The notes: generated from the letters alone by a model not told the origin. Positions 8,020 to 18,427 are shown, numbered from the stretch's first letter. The stretch is DNA of 64,000 bases from Herbaspirillum sp. ST 5-3 (GCF_004804275.1 NZ_STGI01000017.1:1-64000), one strand, 5' to 3'. Program-made: numbers and translations.

Positions 8020-10287
8020 GTGCGACGCCACCTGTCCAGATATGGCGCGCGCTGGTTGCTGGCCCTGATCTTCACGCTGATCGCCGCGCTCCAGATACTG
8101 CACTTCCTGCCGACCATCCTGATCGGCCGCATCGACGATTTCATCTACGACATGCGGATGCGGGTGCAGCAGGGCGAACTCGACCCGCGCATCGTGATCG
8201 TCGACATCGACGAGAAAAGCATCGCGGAAGTCGGACGCTGGCCCTGGAACCGCGCCACAGTCGCAAGCCTGATCGAGAAGCTCGACGACAAGTACCACGT
8301 CAGGACGGTCGGCTTCGACGTGATCTTTTCCGAGCCCGACACCAGCTCCGGCTACAACACACTGGAATCGCTGGCGAACAAGGAGCTGAAGGATGTGCCC
8401 GGCTTTGGCGAACGGGTGCGCGCGCTCAAGCCGAGGTTCGACTATGACAAGCGCATGGCCATGGCACTCGACGGCAGACCGGTGGTGCTTGGCTATTTTC
8501 TCTCGAACGAGCCGACTGCCATCACCAAGGGGCTGCTGCCGCCGCCGGTGTTCACCGTCGAGCAGCTCGGCGGGCGCGAGATCGACGTATCGGTCTACCG
8601 GTCCTATACCGGCAACCTCGACGTGCTGCAGGAAGCGGCCAGAGGCGGCGGCTTCATGAATCCGACGCCCGACCTGGACGGCGTGATCCGTCGCGTTCCC
8701 CTGATCGCGCAGGTCGGCGACGGCTTCTATGAATCGCTCGCGCTTGCCACGGCGCGCGCCGGCCTCGGTGCAAGCCGGGTGAAGCCGGTCTTCTTCACCG
8801 CGGAAGAAACCCATCTCTCCGGCGACACCCTGCGCCAATACGGTGCGCTGAAGGCGATCAAGCTCAACAGCAAGCCGCATACGACCACCATCCCGCTGGA
8901 TCGCAACCTGACTGCGCTGATCAATTACCGCGGGCCGGGCGGGCCGCGCGGCGGCCAGTTCCGCTATGTCTCCGCGATCGACGTCCTCAAGGAGCGCCTG
9001 CCGGTGGACGATCTCGCGGACCGCATCATCCTGGTCGGCACCACCTCGGCCGGCCTGAAGGATTTGCGCGCGGCACCGGTCAACATCGACTATCCCGGTG
9101 TCGAGATGCACGCCAACATCATCGCATCGATCCTCGACGGCGACTTCAAGCAGGAGCCCGATTTCGGCGTGGCGCTGGAGCTGGTGGAGACCGCTCTCGT
9201 CGGCATCGTGCTCGGCCTGCTGCTGCCGGTGCTGTCGCCGCTCATGTCCATCCTAGTGTCGTTCGCGACGATCGCCGGCGTCCTCGGCTTGAACCTCTAC
9301 ATGTACCAGTCCCTGAACTGGGTGGTGTCGGTTGCGGCGGTGCTGCTGTTGATCGGCAGCCTGTTCATCTTCAGCCTCGCCTGGGGCTATCTGTTTGAAT
9401 TCCGCAAGAGTCGCGCGATGGTGAACCTGTTCGGCGAATATGTGGCGCCGGAACTGGTCGCCGAGATGGCGGAGAATCCGGAGAGCTACAACATGGAGGG
9501 CGAGAGCCGCGAACTGACCGTGCTGTTCTGCGACGTGCGCGGCTTCACCACGATTTCCGAGGGGCTGACGCCCAACGCCTTGCGCGAGTACATCAACCTG
9601 TACCTGACCGCGATGTCGGAAGATATTCGCGGCAATCGCGGCACGCTCGACAAGTACATCGGCGATGCGGTGATGGCGTTCTGGGGGGCGCCGGTGGCCT
9701 TGCCTGATCACGCCAGCCGCGCGGTGGCGACAGCATTGCAGATGCAGGCCAGCGCGAAGAAGCTGAACCAGGATTTCATCGCGCGCGGCTGGCCGCCCCT
9801 GAAGATCGGCGTCGGCCTCAATACCGGCGAGATGCGCGTGGGCGACATGGGATCGAAGATCCGCCGCGCGTATACCGTGATGGGCGATGCGGTCAATCTC
9901 TCGTCGCGGCTGGAAGGTATTACCAAGGTGTACGGCGTCGGCATTGCGGTCGGCGAAGCGACCCGGCTCGCCGCGCCGCAATTCGCCTACCGCGAACTCG
10001 ATCGCGTACGGGTGAAGGGAAAGAACGAGCCGGTACCGATTTTCGAACCGCTCGGCCTGATGTCGGAACTCGACGAAGCGACCCGCAGCGCGCTCGACAA
10101 ATGGCACAAGGCGCTGGAACTGGTGCGCGCACAGCAATGGGATCAGGCCGAGCAGCGGTTGTTCGAATTGCACGAGATGTATCCCGACACGGCCTTGTAC
10201 GCACTTTACCTGGAGCGCATTGCGCACTACCGCGAAGTGCCGCCCGGCGCGGATTGGGATGGCGTGACGACCTTCGAGACCAAGTAA
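8020..10287 (+). CDS. CHASE2-domain class III adenylate/guanylate cyclase
   Basis: About 755 residues: one N-terminal membrane helix, an extracytoplasmic CHASE2 domain (about 30-375, with IVIVDIDEKSIAEVGRWPW), three membrane helices (about 385-450) and a cytoplasmic class III cyclase domain (about 480-665). The catalytic domain keeps the metal aspartates in VLFCDVRGFTT and YIGDAVMAFWGAP, and the transition-state region in GDAVNLSSRLE. GTG 8020 is preferred because GGAGG (8007-8011) is eight bases upstream; GTG 8014 is only two bases from it. It would convert a periplasmic signal into cAMP or cGMP. A short C-terminal helical tail may mediate dimerisation. Confidence 0.92.
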   Translation: MRRHLSRYGARWLLALIFTLIAALQILHFLPTILIGRIDDFIYDMRMRVQQGELDPRIVIVDIDEKSIAEVGRWPWNRATVASLIEKLDDKYHVRTVGFDVIFSEPDTSSGYNTLESLANKELKDVPGFGERVRALKPRFDYDKRMAMALDGRPVVLGYFLSNEPTAITKGLLPPPVFTVEQLGGREIDVSVYRSYTGNLDVLQEAARGGGFMNPTPDLDGVIRRVPLIAQVGDGFYESLALATARAGLGASRVKPVFFTAEETHLSGDTLRQYGALKAIKLNSKPHTTTIPLDRNLTALINYRGPGGPRGGQFRYVSAIDVLKERLPVDDLADRIILVGTTSAGLKDLRAAPVNIDYPGVEMHANIIASILDGDFKQEPDFGVALELVETALVGIVLGLLLPVLSPLMSILVSFATIAGVLGLNLYMYQSLNWVVSVAAVLLLIGSLFIFSLAWGYLFEFRKSRAMVNLFGEYVAPELVAEMAENPESYNMEGESRELTVLFCDVRGFTTISEGLTPNALREYINLYLTAMSEDIRGNRGTLDKYIGDAVMAFWGAPVALPDHASRAVATALQMQASAKKLNQDFIARGWPPLKIGVGLNTGEMRVGDMGSKIRRAYTVMGDAVNLSSRLEGITKVYGVGIAVGEATRLAAPQFAYRELDRVRVKGKNEPVPIFEPLGLMSELDEATRSALDKWHKALELVRAQQWDQAEQRLFELHEMYPDTALYALYLERIAHYREVPPGADWDGVTTFETK

Positions 10288-10409
10288 AAAACGCCGTTCC
10301 ATGGACAATCCGCCCTTGCGGGAAACAACTTGTTTCAACCCTTACCGATAGACACTGGCATTGCATTCCCGTTTCGCTTTTAATGAAGCCGTTATCAGCG
10401 AGAACTGCC

Positions 10410-10904
10410 ATGAAAACCTGTCGCACACCTGCTTCCGCCATCCTCATCGCCGCCGCGATTCTTGCCGGCTGCGCCAGCCCGGGTTATTACCCGCCCGCGA
10501 CTTCGCAGTCCTATCCGGTGCCGGTGCAAAGCTATCCGGCTCCTTCACAATCGTATTACCAATCCTACGGCATGATCGACTCCATCCAGCTCCTCCAGGG
10601 CGGCACCACCGGTAATGTCGGCAATGTCGGCGTGGGCGCGGTCGTCGGCGGCGTGGTGGGTGGCTTGCTCGGCAATCAGGTTGGCGGAGGGCGCGGAAGG
10701 AAGGCCGCGACCGTTGCCGGGGTTGTCGGCGGTGCCATGATCGGCAACGAGATCGAGCGCAATTCGCAGGGACGGGATGCGTACCAGATCGGCGTACGTC
10801 TGGACAACGGCACGCATCAGACCATCACGCAGGAGAGCGCCGCGGATCTGCAGATCGGCACGCGTGTGCGGGTGGAAAACAATCGCGTGTATCGCTATTA
10901 CTGA
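10410..10904 (+). CDS. Glycine-zipper 2TM-domain lipoprotein (SlyB/PcP-like)
   Basis: 164 residues. A signal peptide ends in the lipobox ILAGC (Cys 22 or thereabouts), followed by a Tyr/Pro/Ser-rich linker. A glycine zipper follows (GVGAVVGGVVGGLLGNQVGG and a second hydrophobic Gly-rich stretch), then a C-terminal domain ending VRVENNRVYRYY. It is probably lipid-anchored in the outer membrane. The family affects envelope integrity, but no enzymatic role is known. ATG 10410 was chosen because it gives the lipoprotein signal; the frame is open further upstream without a signal. Confidence 0.9.
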   Translation: MKTCRTPASAILIAAAILAGCASPGYYPPATSQSYPVPVQSYPAPSQSYYQSYGMIDSIQLLQGGTTGNVGNVGVGAVVGGVVGGLLGNQVGGGRGRKAATVAGVVGGAMIGNEIERNSQGRDAYQIGVRLDNGTHQTITQESAADLQIGTRVRVENNRVYRYY

Positions 10905-10931
10905 TCAGCCACGATTGTTTTGCAGATAAAA

Positions 10932-10957
10932 AAGCCTGCATCGCTGCAGGCTTTTTT
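10932..10957. terminator. Bidirectional terminator between the lipoprotein and pyc
   Basis: Stem AAGCCTGCA (10932-10940), loop TCGC, stem TGCAGGCTT (10945-10953), with an A run before and a T run after. It serves the two convergent genes. Confidence 0.92.
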
Positions 10958-10978
10958 TCATGGCATGGCCGTGCTTGC

Positions 10979-13900
10979 TCAATCGGTGAGTTCGATCAGC
11001 AAATCCTTGGCTGTCACTACTGCGCCCGGCTTCACATGCGTGTGCTTGACCACCGCATCGCGTTCGGCACGGATCATGGTTTCCATCTTCATCGCCTCGA
11101 TCGACACCAGCGGATCGCCCTTGGCGACCTTCTGGCCTGCCTTGACCGCCACGGTCACCACCATGCCCGGCATCGGCGCGCCGATGTGGTTTGCGTTGCC
11201 ATCCTCGGCACGCGGATGCGTGACCAGCTTCACTGCGCCGGCACGGTCGATCCGCACCAGGCGCGGCTGACCGTTGAGCTCGAAGAACAGTTTGCTCTGT
11301 CCTTCCTCCTCCAGTTCCGTGCGGCCCTGCAGGCGGATCACCAGTCGCTTGCCCTGGTCGATGTCGACCGAAATCTCCTGGCCGTCCTTCAGGCCATAGA
11401 AGAATACCGGCGTGGGCAGCACGCTCACGTCACCGTAGTCGCGGCGATGCTCGGCATAATCGCGGAACACCTTCGGATACATGAGATACGACGCCAGTTC
11501 CTGCTCGCTGATGCTGCGGCCGACGGCCTTTTCCGCGTCCGCCTTTGCTTGTGCGAGATCGACTTCCGGCAGGTTCTTGCCGGGGCGGCCTTCCATCGGC
11601 TTGGCCCCCTTGAGCACTTTCTTTTCCAGCTCCTTCGGGAAGCCATCCGGCGGGAAACCGAGTTCTCCCTTGAACAGCGAAATCACCGATTCCGGAAATG
11701 CGATTTCCTTGTCCGGATGCTTCACCTCGTTGGGGGTAAGATCGTTGGCGACCATGAACAGGGCCATGTCGCCCACCACCTTGGAGGTTGGCGTAACCTT
11801 CACGATGTCGCCGAACAGCTGGTTAACGTCGGCATAAGCCTGCGCCACTTCCGTCCAGCGATGCTCGATGCCCATCGCGCGCGCCTGCTCGCGCAGGTTG
11901 GTGTATTGCCCGCCCGGCATTTCATGGCGGTACACGTCCGATGTGCCGGAGCGCATGTCGGCTTCGAAGGGGGCGTACTGCCGGCGCACGCCTTCCCAGT
12001 ATTGCGAGATGGCAAACAGGGCTTGCTTGTCGAGTAACGGATCACGCTCGGTGTGGGACAGTGCGGCCGCGATCGAGCCGAGGTTCGGCTGCGAGGTCAG
12101 GCCGCTCATCGCATCCATGGCGCCATCCACCGCGTCGCAACCGGCTTCCACCGCCGCCAGTACCGATGCGGCGGCAATGCCGGAGGTGTCGTGCGTATGG
12201 AAGTGGATCGGCAGGCCGACTTCGTCCTTCAATGCCTTGATCAGCGCCTTGGCCGCGTGCGGTTTGCACACGCCGGCCATGTCCTTGATGGCAAGGATGT
12301 TCACACCGGCTTTTTCCAGCTCTTTCGCCATCTTGACGTAATACTGCAGGCTGTACTTCGGGCGGAACGGATCGAAGGGATCGCCCGTGTAGCAGATCGC
12401 GCCTTCGCACAGCGCGCCGGATTCGCGCACCGCATCGATGGCCACGCGCATGTTCTCCACCCAGTTCAGGGAATCGAACACGCGGAACAGGTCGACGCCG
12501 CCGGCGGCCGCCTGCTGCACGAAGTGCTTCACCACGTTATCGGCGTAATTGGTGTAACCGACCGCGTTGGAAGCGCGCAGCAGCATCTGGAACAGAACGT
12601 TGGGCACCGCCTCGCGCAACCTGGCCAGGCGTTCCCACGGGTCTTCCTTCAGGAAACGCATCGAGACGTCGAAGGTGGCGCCGCCCCAGCATTCCATCGA
12701 GAACAGGTTCGGCAGCAGGCGCGCATAGTAGGGCGCGATGGCCAGCATGTCGGCGGTGCGCATGCGGGTGGCGAACAGCGACTGGTGCGCGTCGCGCATC
12801 GTCGTGTCGGTCACCAGTACCTGCGGTTGCTCTTTCATCCATTGCGAGAATTTCTCGGCGCCGAGTTCCCTGAACTTGTCGCGCGAACCCGGAATGATCT
12901 GCCCCGACTTGCCGCTTGAAGGCAGGAGCGGCGCCGGCAGGATGCCGTCGATGCCCTTTCTGCCCTTCATTTCCGGATTGCCGTTGACCACCACATCGCC
13001 GATGAAGCGCAGCAGGCGCGTGGCGCGGTCGCGGCGCTTGGCGAACTGGAACAGCTCCGGCGTGGTATCGATGAAGCGGGTGATGCATTCGCCCGACTTG
13101 AACATCGGGTGGTTGATCACGTTTTCGAGGAAGGGCAGGTTGGTCGACACGCCGCGGATGCGGAATTCGCGCAATGCGCGGTCCATGCGGGCGATGGCCT
13201 CATCCGAGGTCGGCGCCCAGGCGGTGACTTTCACCAGCAGGGAATCGTAGTAGGGCGTGATGACCGCGCCGGAATAGGCGGTGCCGCCGTCGAGACGCAC
13301 GCCGAAGCCGGCCGCGCTGCGGTAGGCGACCAGGCGGCCGTAGTCGGGGGTGAAGTTGTTTTCCGGATCCTCGGTGGTGACGCGGCATTGCAGCGCATGG
13401 CCGTTGAGGCGGATGTCCGCTTGCACGGGAATGCCGGCGTCATGCTCGTCCTTGTCGCCGATCTTCGCGCCTTCCGAGACGCGGATCTGGGCTTTCACGA
13501 TGTCGATGCCGGTGACCTGTTCGGTCACGGTGTGCTCGACCTGGATGCGCGGGTTGACTTCGATGAAGTAGAACTTGCCGGTGTCGGCGTCCATCAGGAA
13601 TTCGACCGTGCCGGCGTGCGTGTAGTTGACGGCTTTCCCCAGACGCAGGGCAGCGTCGCACAATTCGGCGCGGGTCGCCTCGTCGAGGTAGGGCGCCGGA
13701 GCACGTTCGACCACTTTCTGGTTGCGGCGCTGCACCGAGCAGTCGCGCTCGAACAGGTGCACCAGGTTGCCGTGAGTGTCGCCCAGCAGTTGCACTTCGA
13801 CATGGCGCGCGCGGCGCACCAGCTTTTCCAGGTACATCTCGTCATTGCCGAAAGCGGCTGCGGCTTCGCGCCGTGCAACTTCGAGCTGGCCGGGCAGCTC

Positions 13901-14458
13901 GGCCTCGGATTCGATCACCCGCATGCCGCGACCGCCGCCGCCCCAGCTGGCCTTGAGCATCAGCGGATAGCCGACTTCGGCGGCAAGTTTCTTTGCCTTT
14001 TCGATGTCATGCGGCAGGGCCGAGGTGGCCGGCATGACAGGCACGCCAGCGGAAATCGCCGCATTGCGCGCCGCGACCTTGTTGCCCAGCGTGCGCATGA
14101 CTTCCGGTTGCGGGCCGATGAACATGATGCCGTTCGCCGCGCAGGCTTCGGCGAAATCCGGGTTCTCGGACAGAAAGCCATAGCCGGGATGGATCGCATC
14201 GACGCCCGCTTCCTTGGCGATGCGGATGATGTCGTCGATGTCGAGATAGGCGGCGATCGGCTTCTTGCCTTCGCCGACGAGATAGCTTTCGTCGGCCTTG
14301 AAGCGGTGCAGCGCGAAGCGGTCTTCGGCGGCGTAGATCGCGACGGTACGCATGCTCAGTTCGGCGGCAGCGCGCATGACGCGGATGGCGATTTCGGAAC
14401 GGTTGGCGACCAGGATCTTGTGGATCGGCCGCGCCTGGTGATGAACGTTTGATGTCAT
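10979..14458 (-). CDS. pyc: Pyruvate carboxylase
   Basis: About 1159 residues, the usual single-chain length. The biotin carboxylase comes first (start HKILVANRSEIAIRVMRAA; ATP-grasp GGGGRGMR; EVNPRIQVEHTVTE). The carboxyltransferase follows (DTTMRDAHQSLFATRMRT; HFHTHDTSG), and the biotinyl domain is last with EAMKME near the C-terminus. It carboxylates pyruvate to oxaloacetate with ATP and bicarbonate, refilling the TCA cycle. ATG 14458 (MTSNVHH) was chosen; the frame extends upstream to 14539 through residues unlike the family. Confidence 0.97.
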   Translation of the reverse strand: MTSNVHHQARPIHKILVANRSEIAIRVMRAAAELSMRTVAIYAAEDRFALHRFKADESYLVGEGKKPIAAYLDIDDIIRIAKEAGVDAIHPGYGFLSENPDFAEACAANGIMFIGPQPEVMRTLGNKVAARNAAISAGVPVMPATSALPHDIEKAKKLAAEVGYPLMLKASWGGGGRGMRVIESEAELPGQLEVARREAAAAFGNDEMYLEKLVRRARHVEVQLLGDTHGNLVHLFERDCSVQRRNQKVVERAPAPYLDEATRAELCDAALRLGKAVNYTHAGTVEFLMDADTGKFYFIEVNPRIQVEHTVTEQVTGIDIVKAQIRVSEGAKIGDKDEHDAGIPVQADIRLNGHALQCRVTTEDPENNFTPDYGRLVAYRSAAGFGVRLDGGTAYSGAVITPYYDSLLVKVTAWAPTSDEAIARMDRALREFRIRGVSTNLPFLENVINHPMFKSGECITRFIDTTPELFQFAKRRDRATRLLRFIGDVVVNGNPEMKGRKGIDGILPAPLLPSSGKSGQIIPGSRDKFRELGAEKFSQWMKEQPQVLVTDTTMRDAHQSLFATRMRTADMLAIAPYYARLLPNLFSMECWGGATFDVSMRFLKEDPWERLARLREAVPNVLFQMLLRASNAVGYTNYADNVVKHFVQQAAAGGVDLFRVFDSLNWVENMRVAIDAVRESGALCEGAICYTGDPFDPFRPKYSLQYYVKMAKELEKAGVNILAIKDMAGVCKPHAAKALIKALKDEVGLPIHFHTHDTSGIAAASVLAAVEAGCDAVDGAMDAMSGLTSQPNLGSIAAALSHTERDPLLDKQALFAISQYWEGVRRQYAPFEADMRSGTSDVYRHEMPGGQYTNLREQARAMGIEHRWTEVAQAYADVNQLFGDIVKVTPTSKVVGDMALFMVANDLTPNEVKHPDKEIAFPESVISLFKGELGFPPDGFPKELEKKVLKGAKPMEGRPGKNLPEVDLAQAKADAEKAVGRSISEQELASYLMYPKVFRDYAEHRRDYGDVSVLPTPVFFYGLKDGQEISVDIDQGKRLVIRLQGRTELEEEGQSKLFFELNGQPRLVRIDRAGAVKLVTHPRAEDGNANHIGAPMPGMVVTVAVKAGQKVAKGDPLVSIEAMKMETMIRAERDAVVKHTHVKPGAVVTAKDLLIELTD

Positions 14459-14809
14459 GGTGGAGTAGTACAGGATGGGTAATTTGCGCTTCGCGCAAGG
14501 ATAAATTAAATCGCTTGCGAAAAGGTGAAACTTTTTCATTCCGCCGCGTTCGTGTCGCGTGCAAGAAACGGGGGCGGATATAGCACGGTCGTGCGCATAA
14601 TCCGGTGCAAGGAACCATTCTCATTCGGCTTGCCTCCAATTGAACAATTGATCAGCGACACGCGGCGGACCGGTGCCGGAATGCGCGTTGTGGTCCGCTC
14701 GGATGCGCCGACGTTTCATCGAATCATCATTCGCATTCGATGACATGAATGGATCGTGTCGATTGGAAAGAGCTGCCGCAATGAAATAGTGCCTGCCTGC
14801 CGTCAGACC
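14459..14809. other. Divergent promoter region between pyc and the hybrid kinase
   Basis: About 350 bp without a gene I can support. It must carry the pyc promoter and probably that of the kinase. No operator or hairpin stands out. Confidence 0.6.
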
Positions 14810-17158
14810 ATGGACAACAACCTGACGTCCGCCCAACTCAACGGCATTCTCAGCATTGCCGACGACGCGATCATTTGCGTGGATAGCGCGCAGAGAATCA
14901 TTCTGTTCAATCAGGGCGCGGAGCGCACCTTCGGCTGGAGCGCCGAGGAAGCCAAAGGCAAGCCGCTCAATCTCCTGCTGCCTCCGCGCTATCACGCGGA
15001 GCACGGCAAGCACATCGATCGCTTCGACAAGTCCGGCCTGACTGCGCGCAAGATGGCGGAACGACAGGCCATCTATGCCGTGCGCAAGGACGGCACCGAA
15101 TTTCCCGCGGAAGCATCGATTTCGAAACTGGAGGCCGACAGCGGCACGATCCATACCGTGATCCTGCGCGACATCTCCAAGCGCAAGGCCTACGAACGCG
15201 ACCTGGAAACGGCCAAGGAAAGGGCCGAGGCCGCGATGCAGGCCAAGAGCATGTTCCTCGCCAACATGAGCCATGAGATCCGCACGCCGCTCAACGCCGT
15301 CATCGGAATGACCAGCCTGTTGCTCAACACCCACATCAACGATGAGCAGCGCGACTACACCGAAACGATCCGCGCCAGCAGCGAGGTGCTGCTCACCATC
15401 ATCAATGACATTCTCGACTATTCCAAGATCGAAATCGGCCGACTGGAAATCGAGCGGCAGCCCTTCGACCTGCGGCGCTGCATCGAGGAGTCGCTGGATC
15501 TGCTGTCCTCCGAGGCGAGCGAGAAAAACATCAATCTCGCGTACTTCATCGATGACAGCGTGCCGGCGGCGCTGGTTTCCGATGTCACCCGGCTGCGCCA
15601 GATTCTCGTCAACCTGTTGTCGAATTCGATCAAGTTTACGCATCGCGGCGAAGTGGTGGTATCCGTGTCGGCGGTGCCCTTCGGCGATGCGAGGTACGAA
15701 GTGCTTTTCGCGGTGAAGGATACTGGCATCGGCATTCCGCAAGAGCGGCTGGCCGAATTGTTCCAGGCCTTCACCCAGGTCGATGCCTCGACCACGCGCA
15801 AGTATGGCGGCACCGGACTCGGCCTTGCCATCAGCAAGCGCCTGACGGAAATCATGGGCGGCAGGATGTGGGTGGAGAGCGAGGTCGGCAACGGCTCGAC
15901 CTTTTACTTCACCATCGTTGCCGAAGCATCCGGATCGCAACTGGCGCGCAGCTTTCTGCAGGAGCGCTCTTCCGCACTGGCGGGAAAGCATGTGCTGATC
16001 GTTGACGACAACAGCACCAACCGGCGCATCCTGGTCAAGCAGGCGCTGCTCTGGGGCATGGTGCCGTCGGCCGCCGCATCGGCCATCGAGGCGCTCGACC
16101 TCGTGCGCCACGGGCATGCGTTTGACGTCGGCATACTCGACATGAGCATGCCGGAGATGGACGGCCTTGGACTTGCGCTTGAAATCCGCAAATATCGCGA
16201 TGAAAAGGCGTTGCCGCTGATCATGCTGACCTCGGTCGCGCATCGACCGCGCGACGCGAAAATGAGTGAAGTGAAGTTTTCAGCCTATCTCAACAAGCCC
16301 ATCAAGCCGACTGCCTTGTTCGACGCCTTGCTGCATTCGATGCGGATCGAGCCCATACATACGCCGCTGCGGCGGCCGACGGCGGCCAGCGAGCGGCTGT
16401 CCGAAACGGTGCCGCTGAAGATTCTGGTTGCGGAGGACAATACCGTCAACCAGAAAGTGGTGCAGCAATTGCTCGCGCATCTGGGCTATCGCGCGGATGT
16501 GGTCGCCAACGGCATCGAAGTGCTCGATGCCCTGGAACGGCAGAACTACGACGTGGTCCTGATGGATGTGCAGATGCCGGAAATGGACGGGCTGGAAGCG
16601 ACGCGGCGCTTGCGTGCGCGCTACGGTGCGAACGTGCCGCCGCGAGTAATCGCGATGACGGCCAATGCGATGCCCGGCGATCGCGAACGCTGCCTGGCCG
16701 CGGGAATGGATGCCTATGTGTCCAAGCCGATCGAACTGGACGATGTGCGCGCGGTGCTGATCGCCGTGTCCACGCCATCCAGGGACGAAGTCGTGCCGGA
16801 GGGGACGGAAGTCATCGATCGCCGCCGCATTCACCAGCTGATGGAGTTGCAGGACGAAGACAATCCGACGCTGGTGTCCGACATCATCGAACTGTTCGTC
16901 ACCGACTCTCCAAAGCATCTGAACAACATCGCGACCGCACTGGCAGAAGGGAAGGCCGAGGCGCTGGAGTCGGCCGCTCATCGTTTCCTTTCCAGCATTG
17001 AAAACCTCGGCGCGGACCGCATGCGCAAGCACTGCATGGAACTCGAACGGATGGGCAAGGAAGATGCGATCGAGGGCGCGCAGCCATTGTACGAGGCATT
17101 GCAGCGCGAATTCGACATCGCGCGCCAGCACTTGCGTGGCATCGTGTCCGCGCCCTGA
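14810..17158 (+). CDS. PAS hybrid histidine kinase with two receivers and an Hpt domain
   Basis: About 782 residues, no membrane helices, so probably cytoplasmic. Order: PAS (about 10-125), HisKA with phospho-acceptor His155 in [14 protein letters not shown], HATPase ([24 protein letters not shown]), receiver 1 (Asp444 in [11 protein letters not shown]), receiver 2 (Asp586 in [11 protein letters not shown]) and a C-terminal Hpt with His724. Phosphate can thus pass His-Asp-His within one chain and on to an unlinked regulator. The Hpt motif AHRFLSS lacks the usual Lys-Gly after the His. ATG 14810 is preferred; GTG 14756 is in frame but neither has a good ribosome site. No response regulator is adjacent. 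Confidence 0.93.
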   Translation: MDNNLTSAQLNGILSIADDAIICVDSAQRIILFNQGAERTFGWSAEEAKGKPLNLLLPPRYHAEHGKHIDRFDKSGLTARKMAERQAIYAVRKDGTEFPAEASISKLEADSGTIHTVILRDISKRKAYERDLETAKERAEAAMQAKSMFLANMSHEIRTPLNAVIGMTSLLLNTHINDEQRDYTETIRASSEVLLTIINDILDYSKIEIGRLEIERQPFDLRRCIEESLDLLSSEASEKNINLAYFIDDSVPAALVSDVTRLRQILVNLLSNSIKFTHRGEVVVSVSAVPFGDARYEVLFAVKDTGIGIPQERLAELFQAFTQVDASTTRKYGGTGLGLAISKRLTEIMGGRMWVESEVGNGSTFYFTIVAEASGSQLARSFLQERSSALAGKHVLIVDDNSTNRRILVKQALLWGMVPSAAASAIEALDLVRHGHAFDVGILDMSMPEMDGLGLALEIRKYRDEKALPLIMLTSVAHRPRDAKMSEVKFSAYLNKPIKPTALFDALLHSMRIEPIHTPLRRPTAASERLSETVPLKILVAEDNTVNQKVVQQLLAHLGYRADVVANGIEVLDALERQNYDVVLMDVQMPEMDGLEATRRLRARYGANVPPRVIAMTANAMPGDRERCLAAGMDAYVSKPIELDDVRAVLIAVSTPSRDEVVPEGTEVIDRRRIHQLMELQDEDNPTLVSDIIELFVTDSPKHLNNIATALAEGKAEALESAAHRFLSSIENLGADRMRKHCMELERMGKEDAIEGAQPLYEALQREFDIARQHLRGIVSAP

Positions 17159-17164
17159 CTCAGG

Positions 17165-17614
17165 TTAGCGCAGGACCGATGCGTCGGGCGCAGCACCGCG
17201 CTGTCTGAATTGTTCGATGAATTCAAACAGGGCCATGCCGGCAATCATCGCAAGGACAAACAGCCATCCTTTGACGACCCCCGCGCCCAGCAATACCAGC
17301 CCCGGTCCCGGGCAGATGCCGGCCAGACCCCAGCCTATGCCGAACAGCAGATTGCCGCCGACGAGGCGCCGGTCGACGTGGTCCGCGTTCGGCAGTTGCA
17401 TGGGCAGATTCAGCAAGGTCAGGGTCCTGCGCCGGGCAAACGCGAAGGCCACGAGGCCGACACCAATGGCGCCGGCCATCACCAGCGCAAGCGACGGATC
17501 CCAGTCGCCGGCGAGATCGAGGAAGCCGAGAACCTTCGCCGGATTGGCCATGCCCGCGACGATGAGCCCCAATCCGAACACCAGGCCGGCAATAAAGGAG
17601 AACAGGATGTTCAT
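17165..17614 (-). CDS. YeeE/YedE-family permease, C-terminal half protein
   Basis: About 149 residues with four or so membrane helices. The signature GLAGICPGPGLVLLG holds the conserved Cys of the YeeE/YedE sulfur-compound transporters. Together with the next gene it makes one split permease, as in the pmpA/pmpB pairs found with BigR. ATG 17614 has GAGGA eight bases upstream; the frame is open further but without support. It ends 6 bp from the convergent kinase gene. Probable role: transport of thiosulfate or another sulfane-sulfur species. Confidence 0.9.
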   Translation of the reverse strand: MNILFSFIAGLVFGLGLIVAGMANPAKVLGFLDLAGDWDPSLALVMAGAIGVGLVAFAFARRRTLTLLNLPMQLPNADHVDRRLVGGNLLFGIGWGLAGICPGPGLVLLGAGVVKGWLFVLAMIAGMALFEFIEQFRQRGAAPDASVLR

Positions 17615-17624
17615 GCGTTCATCC

Positions 17625-18053
17625 TCACAGCAGGTGGCGCACGACATAGACGGTCGCAAAGCCGGCCGCCATGAACATCATCGTCGCGAGCAGGGAGCGC
17701 GGCGACAGGCGTGACAGGCCGCACACGCCATGGCCGCTGGTGCAGCCTGAGCCATATTGCGTGCCGATGCCGACCAGCAGTCCGGCCAGCAGCAGCACCG
17801 CCGGCCCGGTGTCGATGCGGATTTCCGGCAGCGGCGAAAACACCAGGTAGAGCAGCGGCGCCGCGGCCATTCCGGCAACAAAGGCAATGCGCCACAGAAT
17901 ATCGCCGCCGCTCGGCCGCAGCATTCCGGCCACAATGCCGCTGACACCCGCGACCCGGCCGTTGAAGAGCGCAAACAGGGCGCTGGCAAGGCCGATAAGC
18001 AAGCCGCCCGCCAATGCCGAGAGCGGCGTGAAATGCGTCCAGTCGATCGACAT
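17625..18053 (-). CDS. YeeE/YedE-family permease, N-terminal half protein
   Basis: 142 residues, mostly membrane helices. The family motif [15 protein letters not shown] carries the two conserved cysteines expected along the substrate path. It is 10 bp upstream of the partner half and 10 bp downstream of the ArsR regulator, so the three form one operon. The family includes the thiosulfate permease TsuA/YeeE; the substrate here is inferred to be a reactive sulfur species. Confidence 0.92.
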   Translation of the reverse strand: MSIDWTHFTPLSALAGGLLIGLASALFALFNGRVAGVSGIVAGMLRPSGGDILWRIAFVAGMAAAPLLYLVFSPLPEIRIDTGPAVLLLAGLLVGIGTQYGSGCTSGHGVCGLSRLSPRSLLATMMFMAAGFATVYVVRHLL

Positions 18054-18063
18054 TGTTTTCTCC

Positions 18064-18384
18064 TTATTCCTGCGGACAGTACAAATCGTAGAGGGTGCCG
18101 AGCAGGGTCAGCACCTTTGGATCGACAACGGAGTAGTAGATCCGCTTGCCGTCGCGCCGCGTGTTGACCAGGTTTTCGGTGCGCAGCACACCCAGTTGCT
18201 GCGACAGGGTCGGCTGGCGGATGTCGAGCAGTTCCTCCAGTTCGCCGACCGATTTCTCGCCCTGGCTCAATTGGCACAACAAGAGCAAGCGATCTTCGTT
18301 GGCCAAAGTGCGCAGCAGCGCCGTTGCTTCCGTGGCCGCCGCATGCATGGAAGCGATGTCGATCAGCGTCGGATTGTCTTTCAT
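18064..18384 (-). CDS. bigR: BigR/SqrR-type ArsR-family repressor, sulfane-sulfur sensor
   Basis: 106 residues with an ArsR winged helix (recognition region RQPTLSQQLGVLR). It lacks the usual metal-site cysteines but has exactly two: Cys37 (LLLLCQL) and Cys103 (LYCPQE), 66 residues apart. That spacing equals the redox pair of SqrR (Cys41/Cys107), which forms a polysulfide bridge and releases DNA. The identification as a persulfide sensor rests on this spacing and on the neighbouring persulfide dioxygenase and permeases. ATG 18384 was chosen; the longer frame to 18435 runs through the promoter. Confidence 0.88.
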   Translation of the reverse strand: MKDNPTLIDIASMHAAATEATALLRTLANEDRLLLLCQLSQGEKSVGELEELLDIRQPTLSQQLGVLRTENLVNTRRDGKRIYYSVVDPKVLTLLGTLYDLYCPQE

Positions 18385-18427
18385 GGCGTCTCCAGAATCT
18401 TCTTGACCTTGTCGGGCAGGGCGATAA

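Noticed and set aside
6640-9111. 823-codon minus-strand frame opposite the HD-GYP and cyclase genes
   Set aside because: Spans two real genes with full motifs on the other strand; composition typical of antisense frames.
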